DNA from: JAFDBW01 sp963825575
GTDB lineage: Bacteria; Desulfobacterota; Desulfuromonadia; Desulfuromonadales; BM103
Assembly (NCBI GenBank): GCA_963825575.1
Contig: CAWGUB010000019.1
Span: forward strand, 1-64,000
DNA length: 64,000 bases
Direction: 5' to 3'
Position numbers and translations under genes: made by a program. Under the pieces are notes generated by a model. The model was given only the letters and a program-made list of their open reading frames with translations. It ran no database searches and was not told where the DNA came from. Numbering within the stretch: position 1 is the first letter of the stretch; the number at the start of each line of letters is the position of its first letter. Positions 20,371 to 29,547 of the stretch are shown here, in pieces.

Positions 20371-20994
20371 TTATCCCATCCTCAGCTTGATAAAGCTCTC
20401 CAGGTCAGGGCACTTGATATAATCATTATGTTCCCGCTCGTAGGCGATCGTGGAATTCGGTTTCGGCCCGTAGTCGTGGCCGGGAAAGACCTTTGTCTCC
20501 GGCGGATAAGCCGCCAGGCGCAGCAGGCTGTGATAGAGCGCCGCGGGGTCGCTGTTCAGGAAATCAGCACGCCCGCAACGCGTGACAAAAAGGGTGTCCC
20601 CGGTAATCAGCGCACCCGGCGGGTTGAAGACCACCGCTCCGGGACTGTGTCCGGGCGTGTGCAGGACATCGATCGTTACCTTGCCGACCTGAATCTGACT
20701 GCCCTCACTCAAGGGGATATCGGGGTTCGGCACATCAATAGGACTTGCTGCCAGCTTTGCACCGGTCGCTCTGAGAACCTCTGCATTGCCGGCGACATGG
20801 TCATTATGACCATGGGTGTTACCGAGAATCTCCAGGACCAGGCTACGCTCCCTGACGATTTTAAGCATGCTCTCCGGCGAGATCCCCGGATCAACACCAA
20901 AAGCCTTGCCGGTTTCCGTGCAGATCACCAGGTAGGAAAAATTATCGGTCCCCGCAACCGGAATCTGGATAATTTCAGGGGCTACTCCAGCCAT
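20371..20994 (-). CDS. MBL-fold hydrolase, hydroxyacylglutathione hydrolase-like
   Basis: 207 residues. Metallo-beta-lactamase metal motif THGHNDH at about 60-66, further ligands in LHTPGHSPG, ITGDTLF and FPGHDYG. The chain resembles glyoxalase II and persulfide dioxygenase-like proteins. It is short for full glyoxalase II (about 250 residues) because it lacks most of the C-terminal substrate domain, so the substrate is uncertain. It overlaps the upstream 74-residue gene by 13 bases and is probably co-transcribed with it. Confidence 0.85.
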   Translation of the reverse strand: MAGVAPEIIQIPVAGTDNFSYLVICTETGKAFGVDPGISPESMLKIVRERSLVLEILGNTHGHNDHVAGNAEVLRATGAKLAASPIDVPNPDIPLSEGSQIQVGKVTIDVLHTPGHSPGAVVFNPPGALITGDTLFVTRCGRADFLNSDPAALYHSLLRLAAYPPETKVFPGHDYGPKPNSTIAYEREHNDYIKCPDLESFIKLRMG

Positions 20995-21206
20995 GGCTCG
21001 ACCGTGACTGGCTTGTTGCCAACTTTACGAATTTCTCCATCGAGAACCCTGAACAGGTCGCCGGTCTTCCTCACGTGCCACTCGTCACCTTCTTCCGGTG
21101 GCAGTGGGAACTCCCGGCTCCCCAGGTAGACATCCTCGTTGTCAAGCATGGCCCACCACTCCAGTGCACCGGTCTGCCAAACCTTGGTTTTGAGATTAAA
21201 CGCCAT
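20982..21206 (-). CDS. Small conserved-looking protein of unknown function
   Basis: 74 residues from ATG at 21206, which has AGGAG eight bases upstream; an in-frame ATG at 21242 lacks a good ribosome site. Composition is rich in Trp and charged residues (KVWQTGALEWWAMLDNED, GDEWHVRKTGDLFRVLDG). No TM segment, signal or recognised motif. It lies 110 bases downstream of the tautomerase gene and overlaps the MBL-fold gene. Confidence 0.65.
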   Translation of the reverse strand: MAFNLKTKVWQTGALEWWAMLDNEDVYLGSREFPLPPEEGDEWHVRKTGDLFRVLDGEIRKVGNKPVTVEPWLE

Positions 21207-21316
21207 AATTAACTCCTGTAACAAATCAGGCCATTCAGCCACCAGTTCATTATCATCCTGTGTTCCGTAATTGGCAAGCCGGAAGCAGATTAAAATAGCC
21301 CGACAGAGAGTTCTGA

Positions 21317-21709
21317 CTAGTCGTTGAGCGGATCCTCACCGGCCTGCCACGAGGGCAGGACCCGATCACTCAGTTGGAAGTCCGGACCATCGTGTTCGGT
21401 GTAGATAATATAGATGCTCTCCTTTGCCAGCCCCCACCGGGCGCAGATCTCGTCCATAATTGCCAGTGCCAGCTGGCGCTTCTGATCGGCCGTACGCCCC
21501 AGACGGATATCCGCGTTCAGAAACGCAATCGGTCCACCTCCGGCCCGGCCAAAAACCAGGTCATCCTGTTGATAGCAGCGAAAGGTAATGCCGATATGGT
21601 CGGTCCCGGTACTCATGATCGTGGCAAAATGATTTCGGACGGCATCGGCAAATGCGGCTTTCTCTGTTCGCTCCGGAGTGAAATTTAATTCGAATTGAAG
21701 ATGCGGCAT
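21317..21709 (-). CDS. Tautomerase-superfamily protein
   Basis: 130 residues from ATG at 21709, which has AAGGAG upstream. The mature protein then starts with Pro (MPHLQFELNFTP), the catalytic N-terminal proline of the 4-oxalocrotonate tautomerase/MIF superfamily. FLNADIRLGRTADQKRQLAL and SIYIIYTEHDGPDFQLSDR fit the MIF-like double beta-alpha-beta fold. Substrate unknown. Transcribed away from dapF. Confidence 0.75.
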   Translation of the reverse strand: MPHLQFELNFTPERTEKAAFADAVRNHFATIMSTGTDHIGITFRCYQQDDLVFGRAGGGPIAFLNADIRLGRTADQKRQLALAIMDEICARWGLAKESIYIIYTEHDGPDFQLSDRVLPSWQAGEDPLND

Positions 21710-21867
21710 CTTTATCTCCTTTGGTTGCATCCCCGACCGATGTCTCGAGGAAAAGTACTGTTGATTAGCATACCAGAGCATGCAAGATCGGCAATGCATG
21801 GTTGTGGCGAAAAACCTTTCCCCCTATAATGAAAGCCTGAGGATGTAAAACTACGGTGAGGCTGACT

Positions 21868-22707
21868 ATGAAATTCGTCAAGATGCATGGGGCCGGCAAC
21901 GATTACGTCTACATTGATTGCTTCCGGCAGACCGTCGAGGATCCGGAGAGCCTGGCGCGTGAGATCAGCGACCGGAATTTCGGTGTCGGTGGCGATGGCA
22001 TGATCCTGATCGAGCCATCCAGGCAGGCCGATGTCAAGATGCGCATCTTCAATGCCGACGGCAGTGAAGCGGAGATGTGCGGCAACGGCGTTCGCTGCGT
22101 GGCCAAGTATGCATTCGACCACGGCCTGGTCGACCGGACGGAGATCACGATCGAGACCGGCGCCGGCAACCTGCCGCTGACAATGTACCCTAACGAACGC
22201 GAGCATATCGACAAGGTCCGGGTCAACATGGGCTGCCCGCGGCTGACTCGGGAAGCCCTGCCGATGGTCGGCCCGGCCAACGAGCAGGTGATCAACATGC
22301 CACTGGAAATCCTCGACATGACCTTCCAGGTCACCTGCGTGTCGATGGGCAACCCGCACTGTGTTATCTATGTCGACGGCCTGGATGACTTCCCGGTGAA
22401 AAAATATGGCTACGCAATCGAAAACCACGAGCTCTTCCCCCGCCGCATCAATGTCGAATTCGTCGAGGTCATCACACCGAATGAAGTCCGCCAACGGACC
22501 TGGGAGCGCGGTGCCGGGGAGACCCTCGCCTGTGGCACCGGCGCCTCGGCCGTAACCGTTGCCGGCGTTCTGACCGGCCGCACCAAGGGACGACTGCTCA
22601 ACCACCTGACCGGCGGCGACCTGGAAATGGAATGGGACGGCAAAGGCGATGTGTTCATGACCGGCCCTGCAGCGGAAGTTTTCAGCGGAGAATATATTCC
22701 GAGGTAA
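21868..22707 (+). CDS. dapF: Diaminopimelate epimerase
   Basis: 279 residues from ATG at 21868 (MKFVKMHGAGNDYVYIDCF). The two catalytic cysteines are visible in MCGNGVRCVAKY and LACGTGASAVT. Interconverts LL- and meso-diaminopimelate, the last step before meso-DAP enters lysine and peptidoglycan synthesis. Stand-alone gene, divergent from the tautomerase gene and followed by an inverted-repeat element. Confidence 0.96.
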   Translation: MKFVKMHGAGNDYVYIDCFRQTVEDPESLAREISDRNFGVGGDGMILIEPSRQADVKMRIFNADGSEAEMCGNGVRCVAKYAFDHGLVDRTEITIETGAGNLPLTMYPNEREHIDKVRVNMGCPRLTREALPMVGPANEQVINMPLEILDMTFQVTCVSMGNPHCVIYVDGLDDFPVKKYGYAIENHELFPRRINVEFVEVITPNEVRQRTWERGAGETLACGTGASAVTVAGVLTGRTKGRLLNHLTGGDLEMEWDGKGDVFMTGPAAEVFSGEYIPR

Positions 22708-22755
22708 TGACCTGAAAAGTCCTTGATGTTCACTGTGTTCAGTTAAGACAGAATG

Positions 22756-22857
22756 GGCCACCAAGACACTAAGACCCCAAGGAAACAGGTCTATTAGTTC
22801 AATAAAATTGTTCACCGTGCTTGTTAACCCTTTGAGCCTTTGTGTCTTAGTGGCTGG
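22756..22857. repeat. Inverted-repeat intergenic element, second copy of the CCACCAAGACAC type
   Basis: GGCCACCAAGACACTAAGACC at about 22756 is matched by CTTTGTGTCTTAGTGGCTGG at 22838-22857 in inverted orientation, with a 60-base AT-rich centre. Same sequence style as 6309-6430. It ends 11 bases before the HAD gene start, so it forms that gene's 5' leader. Confidence 0.65.
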
Positions 22858-22868
22858 TAACTAACTCT

Positions 22869-23507
22869 ATGGACGTTCTGCTATTCGATCTCGACAACAC
22901 CCTCTATCCGGCGGAAAGACATCTTTTCGGTCTGATCGATGTCCGCATCAATCGCTACATGACCGAGATTGTCGGCATCCCGGCACCGAAAGTCGATGCC
23001 CTGCGCCGCGAATACTGGCGGCTGTACGGGGTGACCCTGCAGGGTCTGATCCGTCATCACGGCGTCGACCCTGAGGATTACCTGCTCTATGTTCACGATG
23101 TCGATGTCAACTCCAGACTGGGCCCCGACCCTCTCCTGCGCGAAGCCCTCATCGGCCTGCCCCAACGCAAGGCGGTCTTTACCAACGGCTCGACCTGTCA
23201 TGCCAGCCGGGTGCTTGCCGCGCTGGGCATCGAGGATATTTTTGAGGACGTTTACGATATCCGCGTCGCCGCTTATCTGCCAAAACCCTGGCCCGAGCCC
23301 TACCTTGCGGTACTCGAAAAGCTAGGTACGCCGCCGGAACGTTGCGTCATGATTGAAGATTCACGTGATAACCTGCAGACCGCAAAAAAACTCGGCATGG
23401 GCACGATCCTGGTCGGAGACGGGCAAACTCCGGATTTTGTCGACGTTCATCTCGACAGTGCCCGGCATGTCAATACCGGGCTGAGGTTCTGGGGTCAGGC
23501 TTCATGA
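22869..23507 (+). CDS. HAD-superfamily hydrolase, pyrimidine 5'-nucleotidase-like
   Basis: 212 residues. HAD motif I DVLLFDLDNTLYPAERH (nucleophile Asp), motif II TNGS, motif III Lys in KPWPEPY and motif IV MIEDSRDNLQTAKKLGMGTI. The cap after motif I matches the SDT1/YjjG-type pyrimidine nucleotidase group. Start ATG 22869 has no clear ribosome site. Its stop overlaps nfo (ATGA), first gene of a plus-strand run through 25794. Confidence 0.88.
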   Translation: MDVLLFDLDNTLYPAERHLFGLIDVRINRYMTEIVGIPAPKVDALRREYWRLYGVTLQGLIRHHGVDPEDYLLYVHDVDVNSRLGPDPLLREALIGLPQRKAVFTNGSTCHASRVLAALGIEDIFEDVYDIRVAAYLPKPWPEPYLAVLEKLGTPPERCVMIEDSRDNLQTAKKLGMGTILVGDGQTPDFVDVHLDSARHVNTGLRFWGQAS

Positions 23508-24361
23508 CTCGTTTACTCGGCGCACACGTCTCTGTTGCCGGTGGTCTGAAAAACGCCTTTGCCAATGGCCTCGACATCGGCTGTACAGCTCTGCAGATTT
23601 TCACCAAAAACGCCAACCGCTGGCAGGCCAAACCGATTGCCGATACAGACGCCGCTGCGTTTCGCGAAGCCTGGCAGGAGAGCGGCATCGGCCCGGTCAT
23701 GGCCCACGATGCCTATCTGATCAACCTGGCGTCACCCAAAGTCGGAGTCTGGGAAAAGTCAAAAACCGCCCTGCGCGATGAGATATGCCGCTGCGACCAG
23801 CTCGGCATTACCGACCTGGTCATGCACCCCGGGGCGCACCTGGGTGCCGGCGAAGACGTGGGCCTGGAAAGAATTCGCCAGGCGTTTCGTGAAATATTGC
23901 CGGAGTCTCCGCCGCAAGTGAGACTGTTGCTGGAGAACACCGCCGGCCAGGGAAGCTACCTCGGTGGCAACTTTGCCCACCTGGCAGCATTGCTGGAAGG
24001 CTTCGACGCGCAGCGGTTCGGGGTCTGCTTTGACACCTGTCACGCCCATACAGCAGGATACGACCTCTCTTCGGCCGAAGGCTACGAACAGGTCATGACC
24101 GAATTCGATCGCCTGGTCGGGCTCGACTGGATCAGGGCTTTCCATCTCAATGACTGTCTGAAGCCCTGCGGCAGCAAGGTCGACCGACATGCCCATATAG
24201 GCCAGGGAACAATCGGCCGCGCCGGCTTTGCCTGCCTGATGCAGGACCCGCGCTTTGTCGAGGTCCCCATGCTCCTGGAGACCCCAAAGGGCGATAATGG
24301 CGAAATGGATCGCGTCAACCTGGCCGTTCTGCGGCAGTTGGCGGCGGGAGACAAGGGATGA
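23504..24361 (+). CDS. nfo: Endonuclease IV (AP endonuclease)
   Basis: 285 residues, TIM-barrel AP endonuclease. The family signatures for the tri-zinc site are present: VMHPGAHLGAGEDVG, LLLENTAGQGSYLGG, CFDTCHAHTAGYDL and FHLNDCLKPCGSKVDRHAHI. Cuts DNA 5' of abasic sites in base-excision repair. Coupled to the genes on both sides by ATGA overlaps. Confidence 0.95.
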   Translation: MTRLLGAHVSVAGGLKNAFANGLDIGCTALQIFTKNANRWQAKPIADTDAAAFREAWQESGIGPVMAHDAYLINLASPKVGVWEKSKTALRDEICRCDQLGITDLVMHPGAHLGAGEDVGLERIRQAFREILPESPPQVRLLLENTAGQGSYLGGNFAHLAALLEGFDAQRFGVCFDTCHAHTAGYDLSSAEGYEQVMTEFDRLVGLDWIRAFHLNDCLKPCGSKVDRHAHIGQGTIGRAGFACLMQDPRFVEVPMLLETPKGDNGEMDRVNLAVLRQLAAGDKG

Positions 24362-24807
24362 GAGCCGTCATCCAGCGGGTCAGCGAAGCGTCCGTTATCG
24401 TTGACGGGAAAACTGTCGGTGAGATCTGTCAGGGTCTGATGGTTCTGCTCGGTGTGGCCCGGGGTGACACCGCCATGGATGCAGTTTACCTGGCTGAAAA
24501 AACTTCCGGACTGCGCATTTTCGAAGATGAACAGGGGAAAATGAACCGTTCCGTCGAAGATATTTCCGGCAGTGTCCTGGTCGTTTCGCAATTCACTCTG
24601 CTCGGCGACTGCCGCAAGGGGCGACGACCGGGCTTTACCGATGCCGCGGGAGCGGAGCTTGCTGACAGCCTCTATGAAGAATATGTCGCAGCTCTCCGAC
24701 AGCGGGGAATCAATGTTGCCACCGGGGTATTCAGAGCCGATATGAAAGTCGGCCTGGTCAACGACGGCCCGGTGACCATGCTGCTTGACAGCCGAAAGCA
24801 ATTCTGA
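24358..24807 (+). CDS. dtd: D-aminoacyl-tRNA deacylase
   Basis: 149 residues, normal length. MRAVIQRVSEASVIVDGK start, VVSQFTLLGDCRKGRRPGF (SQ-motif loop) and the NDGPVTMLL C-terminal motif (Gly-cisPro-type loop) identify DTD. Hydrolyses D-amino acids mischarged on tRNA. Overlaps nfo and touches the next gene by one base. Confidence 0.96.
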   Translation: MRAVIQRVSEASVIVDGKTVGEICQGLMVLLGVARGDTAMDAVYLAEKTSGLRIFEDEQGKMNRSVEDISGSVLVVSQFTLLGDCRKGRRPGFTDAAGAELADSLYEEYVAALRQRGINVATGVFRADMKVGLVNDGPVTMLLDSRKQF

Positions 24808-25310
24808 TGGAAGAACCCGAACTGGTTCAGGAAGGGCGTGGCCGAAGCGCGAAGAAACGCGAAGCCAAAGCCGTTGAACATCTGGCGCAGAGACTTGCCG
24901 ACCTGTCGGAGGCAGAGCTATCGAGGCTCCCACAGGAGCCGGAGTTAACCCGGGAAATCGAACTGGCTCGCACAACCCGCGGCCACAGTTCACGCAAACG
25001 CCAGATCAAGCACCTGGCCGGTTTCCTGCGCAGCCACGATGACCAGCGTGAGGCAATTGAAGCCGCCCTGGAAGGACAGACCATCGGCCAGCATCAGGAG
25101 ACCCTCGCCTTTCATCACCTCGAGGAGCTACGGGACCGTCTCTGTAGCACAAACACCTTCGATCATGCCCTGGAAGAAATTCGCAGCAGCTACCCCCTGA
25201 TAGATCACCGGAGAATCACGCGGTTGGCCCGCTCGGTACAAGAGCATGCCGATAAAAAAGCCGCCAGGGAAATCTTCCGGCAACTGCGCAAGGCACAGGA
25301 GCAATCATGA
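24807..25310 (+). CDS. darP: DarP/YjgA-family ribosome-associated protein (DUF615)
   Basis: 167 residues, all-helical and highly charged. RGRSAKKREAKAVEHLAQRL at the N-terminus, LTREIELARTTRGHSSRKRQ and KHLAGFLR match the DUF615 family. The E. coli member takes part in late 50S assembly. Stop overlaps the next gene (ATGA). Confidence 0.88.
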   Translation: MEEPELVQEGRGRSAKKREAKAVEHLAQRLADLSEAELSRLPQEPELTREIELARTTRGHSSRKRQIKHLAGFLRSHDDQREAIEAALEGQTIGQHQETLAFHHLEELRDRLCSTNTFDHALEEIRSSYPLIDHRRITRLARSVQEHADKKAAREIFRQLRKAQEQS

Positions 25311-25794
25311 GCAACAGGCCCTTGATAACCTTCATACTGTTATTGGCAATACAGTCAACAGCCGGTGCCGAGGTGTATCGTTGTGAACTCGCTGACGGCA
25401 GCGTCATTTATGGTGACAAGCCTGTGAACTTGTCGGACGCATGCCAGCCCATGGCGGAAGATTCAGCAACAGAATATCTTTCAGTCCAGCAGGGCACCCC
25501 ACGCAAATCGTACCGGAACAAGCTACTGCAGCAGACCTGGAGGCTGAACGCGAGGCCGCGACCGGGGCTCCACCTGAATCATGGGTAGAGCGGGCCACAG
25601 CGCTTGTCGATGACTACAATGACGCCCGGACGAGGCGCAGACGAGAAAGCTACCTGGCGAACAAACGCAAGGCCATGAAGGACATGGCAATGATTAATGC
25701 AGAGAAACAGGAGATGCTTACAGAGTTGCAAAACAGCTCCCTCAGCAAACAGGACCGCGATGACATCAAGAAGATTCTCGCCCAGATCCCGTAA
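25307..25794 (+). CDS. Exported DUF4124-type protein, frameshifted
   Basis: N-terminal frame: signal peptide (MSNRPLITFILLLAIQSTAG) and the start of a DUF4124-like domain (AEVYRCELADGSVIYGDKP). A one-base shift near the C4 run at about 25497-25500 moves to the frame that ends at 25794 (VPEQATAADLEAEREAATG ... KKILAQIP), about 162 residues after repair. The C-terminal half is helical and charged. Function unknown; DUF4124 proteins are envelope-associated. Confidence 0.7.
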
Positions 25795-25816
25795 GAGCCC
25801 CCTTGACATGACCGAC

Positions 25817-25850
25817 AAAAAAGGCCCGGCAAAATTGCCGGGCCTTTTTT
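25817..25850. terminator. Bidirectional intrinsic terminator
   Basis: AAAAAAGGCCCGGCAA (25817-25832) and its exact complement TTGCCGGGCCTTTTTT (25835-25850) form a 16-bp stem with U-tracts on both sides. Serves the plus-strand run ending at 25794 and trxA ending at 25874. Confidence 0.92.
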
Positions 25851-25873
25851 AACTCGTATCAAAGAACGCTTGT

Positions 25874-26203
25874 TTACAGCGCCTTCTTCAATAACCCTTC
25901 CAACTGGTTCTTCGGTACCGCACCGACCACCTGGTCGAAGACCTTGCCGTCCTTGAAAACAATCAGGGTCGGGATGCCGCGCACGCCGAACTGTCCTGGT
26001 GTCGCAGGGTTTTCATCCACATTCAACTTGCAGATCTTGACCTGTCCATCGAATTCGTCTGCCAGCTGGTCGACGATTGGGCTGATCGCCTTGCACGGAG
26101 CACACCACGATGCCCAGAAATCAACAAGTACGGGAATTGAGGATTGGTTGACTTCACTCTCAAAAGAATCATCCGTCACCTGTACGACTTTATCACTTGC
26201 CAT
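25874..26203 (-). CDS. trxA: Thioredoxin
   Basis: 109 residues. Active site WCAPCK in DFWASWCAPCKAISP; this WCAPC variant replaces the commoner WCGPC. The cis-Pro loop RGIPTLIVFKDGK and C-terminal GAVPKNQLEGLLKKAL are normal. Cytoplasmic disulfide reductase, no signal peptide. AGGAG-type ribosome site upstream of ATG at 26203. Confidence 0.94.
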   Translation of the reverse strand: MASDKVVQVTDDSFESEVNQSSIPVLVDFWASWCAPCKAISPIVDQLADEFDGQVKICKLNVDENPATPGQFGVRGIPTLIVFKDGKVFDQVVGAVPKNQLEGLLKKAL

Positions 26204-26444
26204 AAGACACTCTCCTTAACAATTTGATCCTTCCGAACACATTCGAACTTCATAATAATCCACCCACACAAAAAATCAAGGGATTATCCGGTCTGCAGCG
26301 CGGAAAATTGCAACCCTTGACAGTTACGACCCCTCTCCCTAAGATGAGCCAAATCAAATTCCTGAATGAGTTCATGGTAGACAAGAGGCGACCGGGACGC
26401 CCTGTCACCATGATTTTGTTGGGATAAGAAATCACGAGGCACGT

Positions 26445-27020
26445 ATGACTCAGGATAAGATCAGTACCGCCGTGGCTCAGCACATCGCCCTGCTCGACCC
26501 TTTTCTCCTCACCCAGAGAGCCGTTCTGAAGACTTTAGCCGAGCATCTGGTGTCAACCTTTCATCAGGGCGGCAGGCTGTTTCTGGTCGGTAGCGGCCCA
26601 TTCGGTTCGATCGCCGGTCTCATTGGCCAGTCATTTCTTCATCGGCAGACCCTCGAGCGGCCGGCCCTGCCGACAATTGCCCTGACCAACGACGCCGGTC
26701 TGGCGACCTTTCTTGCCGGAGATGAACAGGGCAGTCAGCTTTTCAGCCGTCAACTGCGTGCCCTGGCATCTAACCAGGACACTGTCCTGGCCCTTGCGGG
26801 GGTCCAGCTCAGCCCGGCAGATCGCGAGGCCCTCGGCACAGCCAGGCAGCTTGGCTGCCGTACGATCCTGATTGCCAGCGAGCAGGTGGAACTGGCTGAC
26901 ATCCTGCCGGACATCAACCTCTCGCTGCCCAGTGACTCGCTGCCACGACTGCAGGAGAGCGTCCTTTTCATCGGCAACCTGCTCTGCACGTTGGTCGAAG
27001 GCGAGCTCTTCGGCATCTGA
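26445..27020 (+). CDS. SIS-domain protein, GmhA/DiaA-like
   Basis: 191 residues. SIS (sugar isomerase) fold: GGRLFLVGSGPFGSIAGLIG at about 45-64 and QLGCRTILIASEQVELADIL. Overall length and helical N-terminus match GmhA/DiaA proteins (sedoheptulose-7-phosphate isomerase or DnaA-interacting relatives), but residues usually diagnostic of GmhA are not obvious. No LPS-heptose genes nearby. A generic SIS call is safest. Confidence 0.8.
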   Translation: MTQDKISTAVAQHIALLDPFLLTQRAVLKTLAEHLVSTFHQGGRLFLVGSGPFGSIAGLIGQSFLHRQTLERPALPTIALTNDAGLATFLAGDEQGSQLFSRQLRALASNQDTVLALAGVQLSPADREALGTARQLGCRTILIASEQVELADILPDINLSLPSDSLPRLQESVLFIGNLLCTLVEGELFGI

Positions 27021-27355
27021 GATTATCGAGGGCGACGGCCTTTACCGGCTCTGGGCTGACCGAACCTGCGACCCGCGCTCAGCCCTGTTCCACACCTATG
27101 CGTCACTGACCGACGAGCAACTCCGGACCGAAAGGATCCAGACCGGCATAGATTCCGGATTGACTGCGGACAAGAGAATTGACAGGGAAGCGGCAAAAAA
27201 CGTATCATTAAAAAGTTTTGGATAAGATTGCCGAAGCGGATCCGATTAAATTGTAGTCGCTGCCTGGACGCGTTTATCAATATTATGCTGGCCCTGATTC
27301 ACGACGAAGTTATTCACCCCGAGGGTTTGGGCCTGACACTGCGAGATGTTTCATC
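27021..27355. other. 335-base non-coding gap upstream of ccsA
   Basis: Holds a candidate promoter (27179-27208) and a roughly 140-base leader. A frame from about 26993 to 27225 is open here and reads somewhat protein-like (EGDGLYRLWADRTCDPRSAL), but it has no ribosome site and overlaps the SIS gene, so it is not annotated as a gene. Confidence 0.5.
27179..27208 (+). promoter_or_regulatory. Candidate sigma-70 promoter for the ccsA-hem operon
   Basis: TTGACA (27179-27184), an 18-base spacer, TATCAT (27203-27208). Predicted start near 27214, leaving a 5' leader of about 140 bases before ccsA. Confidence 0.55.
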
Positions 27356-28192
27356 ATGACGGTAAATATCCTGCTGTTTAAAATCACGCTTCTGATCTAT
27401 TTCGCCGCCACCATCTTCTACTTGATCGGCGTGATTTCACGTAAGGAGCGCTTCCGTCAGAACGCCGTCTACCTGTTAATAGGCGGTTTTGTAATGCATT
27501 GCCTCACTCTGGCCGTTCGTTGGATCGCCACCGGTGCCATTCCAGTTGCCAGTCTTCATGAATCGCTATCGTTTTTCGCCTGGACACTGGTCGGCATCTA
27601 CCTGCTCTTCTACCTGCGCTATCGCACCGTAATGCTTGGTGCATTTATAACGCCTGTGGCGCTGGTCCTGATGATTATCGGCACCACAACCTCTACGCAG
27701 GCCCCTGCACTCAACCCGATGCTCGACAGCTGGTGGTTCCCCGTTCATGTCACCCTGGCCTTCCTCGGGCACGCAATCTTCGCCATTGCCGCGGCGGCCG
27801 GAGTCATGTACCTGTTGCAGGAACGCATGCTGAAAAGCAAAAAGTTCTCCGGGCTCTTCTATCGTCTGCCCTCGCTCGACACCCTTGACAGCATGAACTA
27901 CAAGTGTCTGACCTTTGGCTTCCCGATGATGACTATGGGCATTATCTCCGGCGCGATCTGGGCCAACTCTGCCTGGGGGGGATACTGGCGTTGGGACCCG
28001 AAGGAGACCTGGGCGCTGATCAGCTGGTTTCTCTATGCCGCGTTGCTGCATGGCAGGCTTACAGTCGGCTGGCGCGGTCGCCGGGCGGCGATCTTCGCCA
28101 TTGTCGGCTTCGGTTTCCTCCTCTTTACCTTCTTTGGCGTCAACCTGCTCCTCTCCGGAGAGCACAGCTTCCGTAATTTTACGGGGCAGTAG
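27356..28192 (+). CDS. ccsA: Cytochrome c assembly protein, CcsA/HemX family
   Basis: 278 residues with about eight TM helices. The heme-handling WWD motif is present as WANSAWGGYWRWDPKETWA at about residue 202, and conserved His residues (HVTLAFLGHAIFA, LLHGRL) supply candidate heme ligands. Family role: transport and presentation of heme for cytochrome c maturation (system II CcsA), or HemX-like control of HemA level when it sits next to hemA as here. The 24-base gap to hemA supports co-transcription. Confidence 0.85.
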   Translation: MTVNILLFKITLLIYFAATIFYLIGVISRKERFRQNAVYLLIGGFVMHCLTLAVRWIATGAIPVASLHESLSFFAWTLVGIYLLFYLRYRTVMLGAFITPVALVLMIIGTTTSTQAPALNPMLDSWWFPVHVTLAFLGHAIFAIAAAAGVMYLLQERMLKSKKFSGLFYRLPSLDTLDSMNYKCLTFGFPMMTMGIISGAIWANSAWGGYWRWDPKETWALISWFLYAALLHGRLTVGWRGRRAAIFAIVGFGFLLFTFFGVNLLLSGEHSFRNFTGQ

Positions 28193-28215
28193 CGGAGAGA
28201 CTCAAGGAGCACGCC

Positions 28216-29535
28216 ATGCACATCGTAATCGTCGGGCTGAGCCACAAAACAGCGCCGGTTGAAATTCGTGAACGCCTCGCCTTCGCACCGACCGCCATGG
28301 AACGGCCGTTGCGGAAGCTGCTGGAGCTGCCTCCTGTCGCCGAAGGCTTGATCGTCTCGACCTGCAACCGGGTCGAGCTTTGCGCCGCGACCAAGGAACC
28401 CGACGCAGCCATGGCCGCCATGCGCCGGTTTCTCGCCGAGTATCACGAGATACCGCCAGGCGAGATAGACGATCATGTGTACGATTACCAGGGTGAGGAT
28501 GCCATCAGGCACCTCTTCCGGGTCGCCTCGAGCCTTGACTCGATGGTTCTCGGCGAGCCGCAGATTCTCGGCCAGATCAAAACCGCCTACGGTTACGCCG
28601 CCGAATTCAAGACCGCAGGTCTGATCCTCAACCGCTTCCTGCACAAGGCCTTCTCCGTTGCAAAACGCGTCCGCACCGAAACCGCCATCGCCAGCAATGC
28701 AGTCTCGGTTTCTTTTGCAGCGGTCGAACTGGCACGCAAGATATTTGACCAGCTTGACAACAAGGCGGTCATGATCATCGGTGCCGGTGAAATGTGTGAA
28801 CTGGCAGCACGCCACTTCGTCGCCAATGGCGTCTCCAAGGTCTTGGTCACCAACCGGACTTTCGAACGGGCGGAAAAACTGGCCGCCGAATTTCAGGGCA
28901 AGGCCATACCCTTTGAATATTTTGTCGAGCACCTGGCTGAAGCAGACATCGTCCTGACCTCCACCGGTGCGCCGAATTTTATTCTCGGCCAGCGGCAGAT
29001 GGAAGAAGTCCTGAAGCGCCGTAAGAACCGGCCGATGTTCCTGATCGACATTGCCGTACCCCGCGATATCGATCCGAAGGTCAACAACCTCGACAACGCC
29101 TATCTCTATGATGTCGATGATCTCCAGGGTGTGGTCCAGGCCAACCTGAAGGAACGCAAGAAAGAGGCCGGCAAGGCCGAGGCGATTGTCGAGCAGGAGA
29201 TAGGCCAATTTCACCAGTGGCTGGCAAATCTTGAAGTCAAGCCGACGATCATTGCCCTGCGGCGCAAATTCGAGGAGATTCGTCAGCAGGAACTGGATAA
29301 AACCTTCGGCAACCTGAAGGACCTGTCCGGCAAGGATCGCAAGAGCATCGAGGCAATGGCCAATGCCATTATCAACAAGATCCTGCATCAGCCGACAACC
29401 GTCCTGAAATCGAGCCAGAACGACACCAGCGGTGATGACTACGTAGATGCCGTTCGGACTCTTTTCGACCTGCCTGCCCCGGCGGACGATGACAAGGAAA
29501 TCAAAACCCTGGGCGACCCCGACCAGGAACAATAA
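28216..29535 (+). CDS. hemA: Glutamyl-tRNA reductase
   Basis: 439 residues. Starts MHIVIVGLSHKTAPVEIRER. The catalytic Cys lies in LIVSTCNRVEL, followed by EPQILGQIKTAYGYA, the NADPH site MIIGAGEMCELAARHF and the C-terminal dimerisation helix. Reduces glutamyl-tRNA to glutamate-1-semialdehyde, the first committed step of C5-pathway tetrapyrrole synthesis. First of four heme genes in pathway order except hemB last. No hemL is in this window. Confidence 0.97.
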   Translation: MHIVIVGLSHKTAPVEIRERLAFAPTAMERPLRKLLELPPVAEGLIVSTCNRVELCAATKEPDAAMAAMRRFLAEYHEIPPGEIDDHVYDYQGEDAIRHLFRVASSLDSMVLGEPQILGQIKTAYGYAAEFKTAGLILNRFLHKAFSVAKRVRTETAIASNAVSVSFAAVELARKIFDQLDNKAVMIIGAGEMCELAARHFVANGVSKVLVTNRTFERAEKLAAEFQGKAIPFEYFVEHLAEADIVLTSTGAPNFILGQRQMEEVLKRRKNRPMFLIDIAVPRDIDPKVNNLDNAYLYDVDDLQGVVQANLKERKKEAGKAEAIVEQEIGQFHQWLANLEVKPTIIALRRKFEEIRQQELDKTFGNLKDLSGKDRKSIEAMANAIINKILHQPTTVLKSSQNDTSGDDYVDAVRTLFDLPAPADDDKEIKTLGDPDQEQ

Positions 29536-29547
29536 GGAGTTACATAG

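Noticed and set aside
26993..27225. Open frame after the SIS gene as a small gene
   Set aside because: It overlaps the SIS gene in another frame, lacks a ribosome site and ends in promoter-like DNA.
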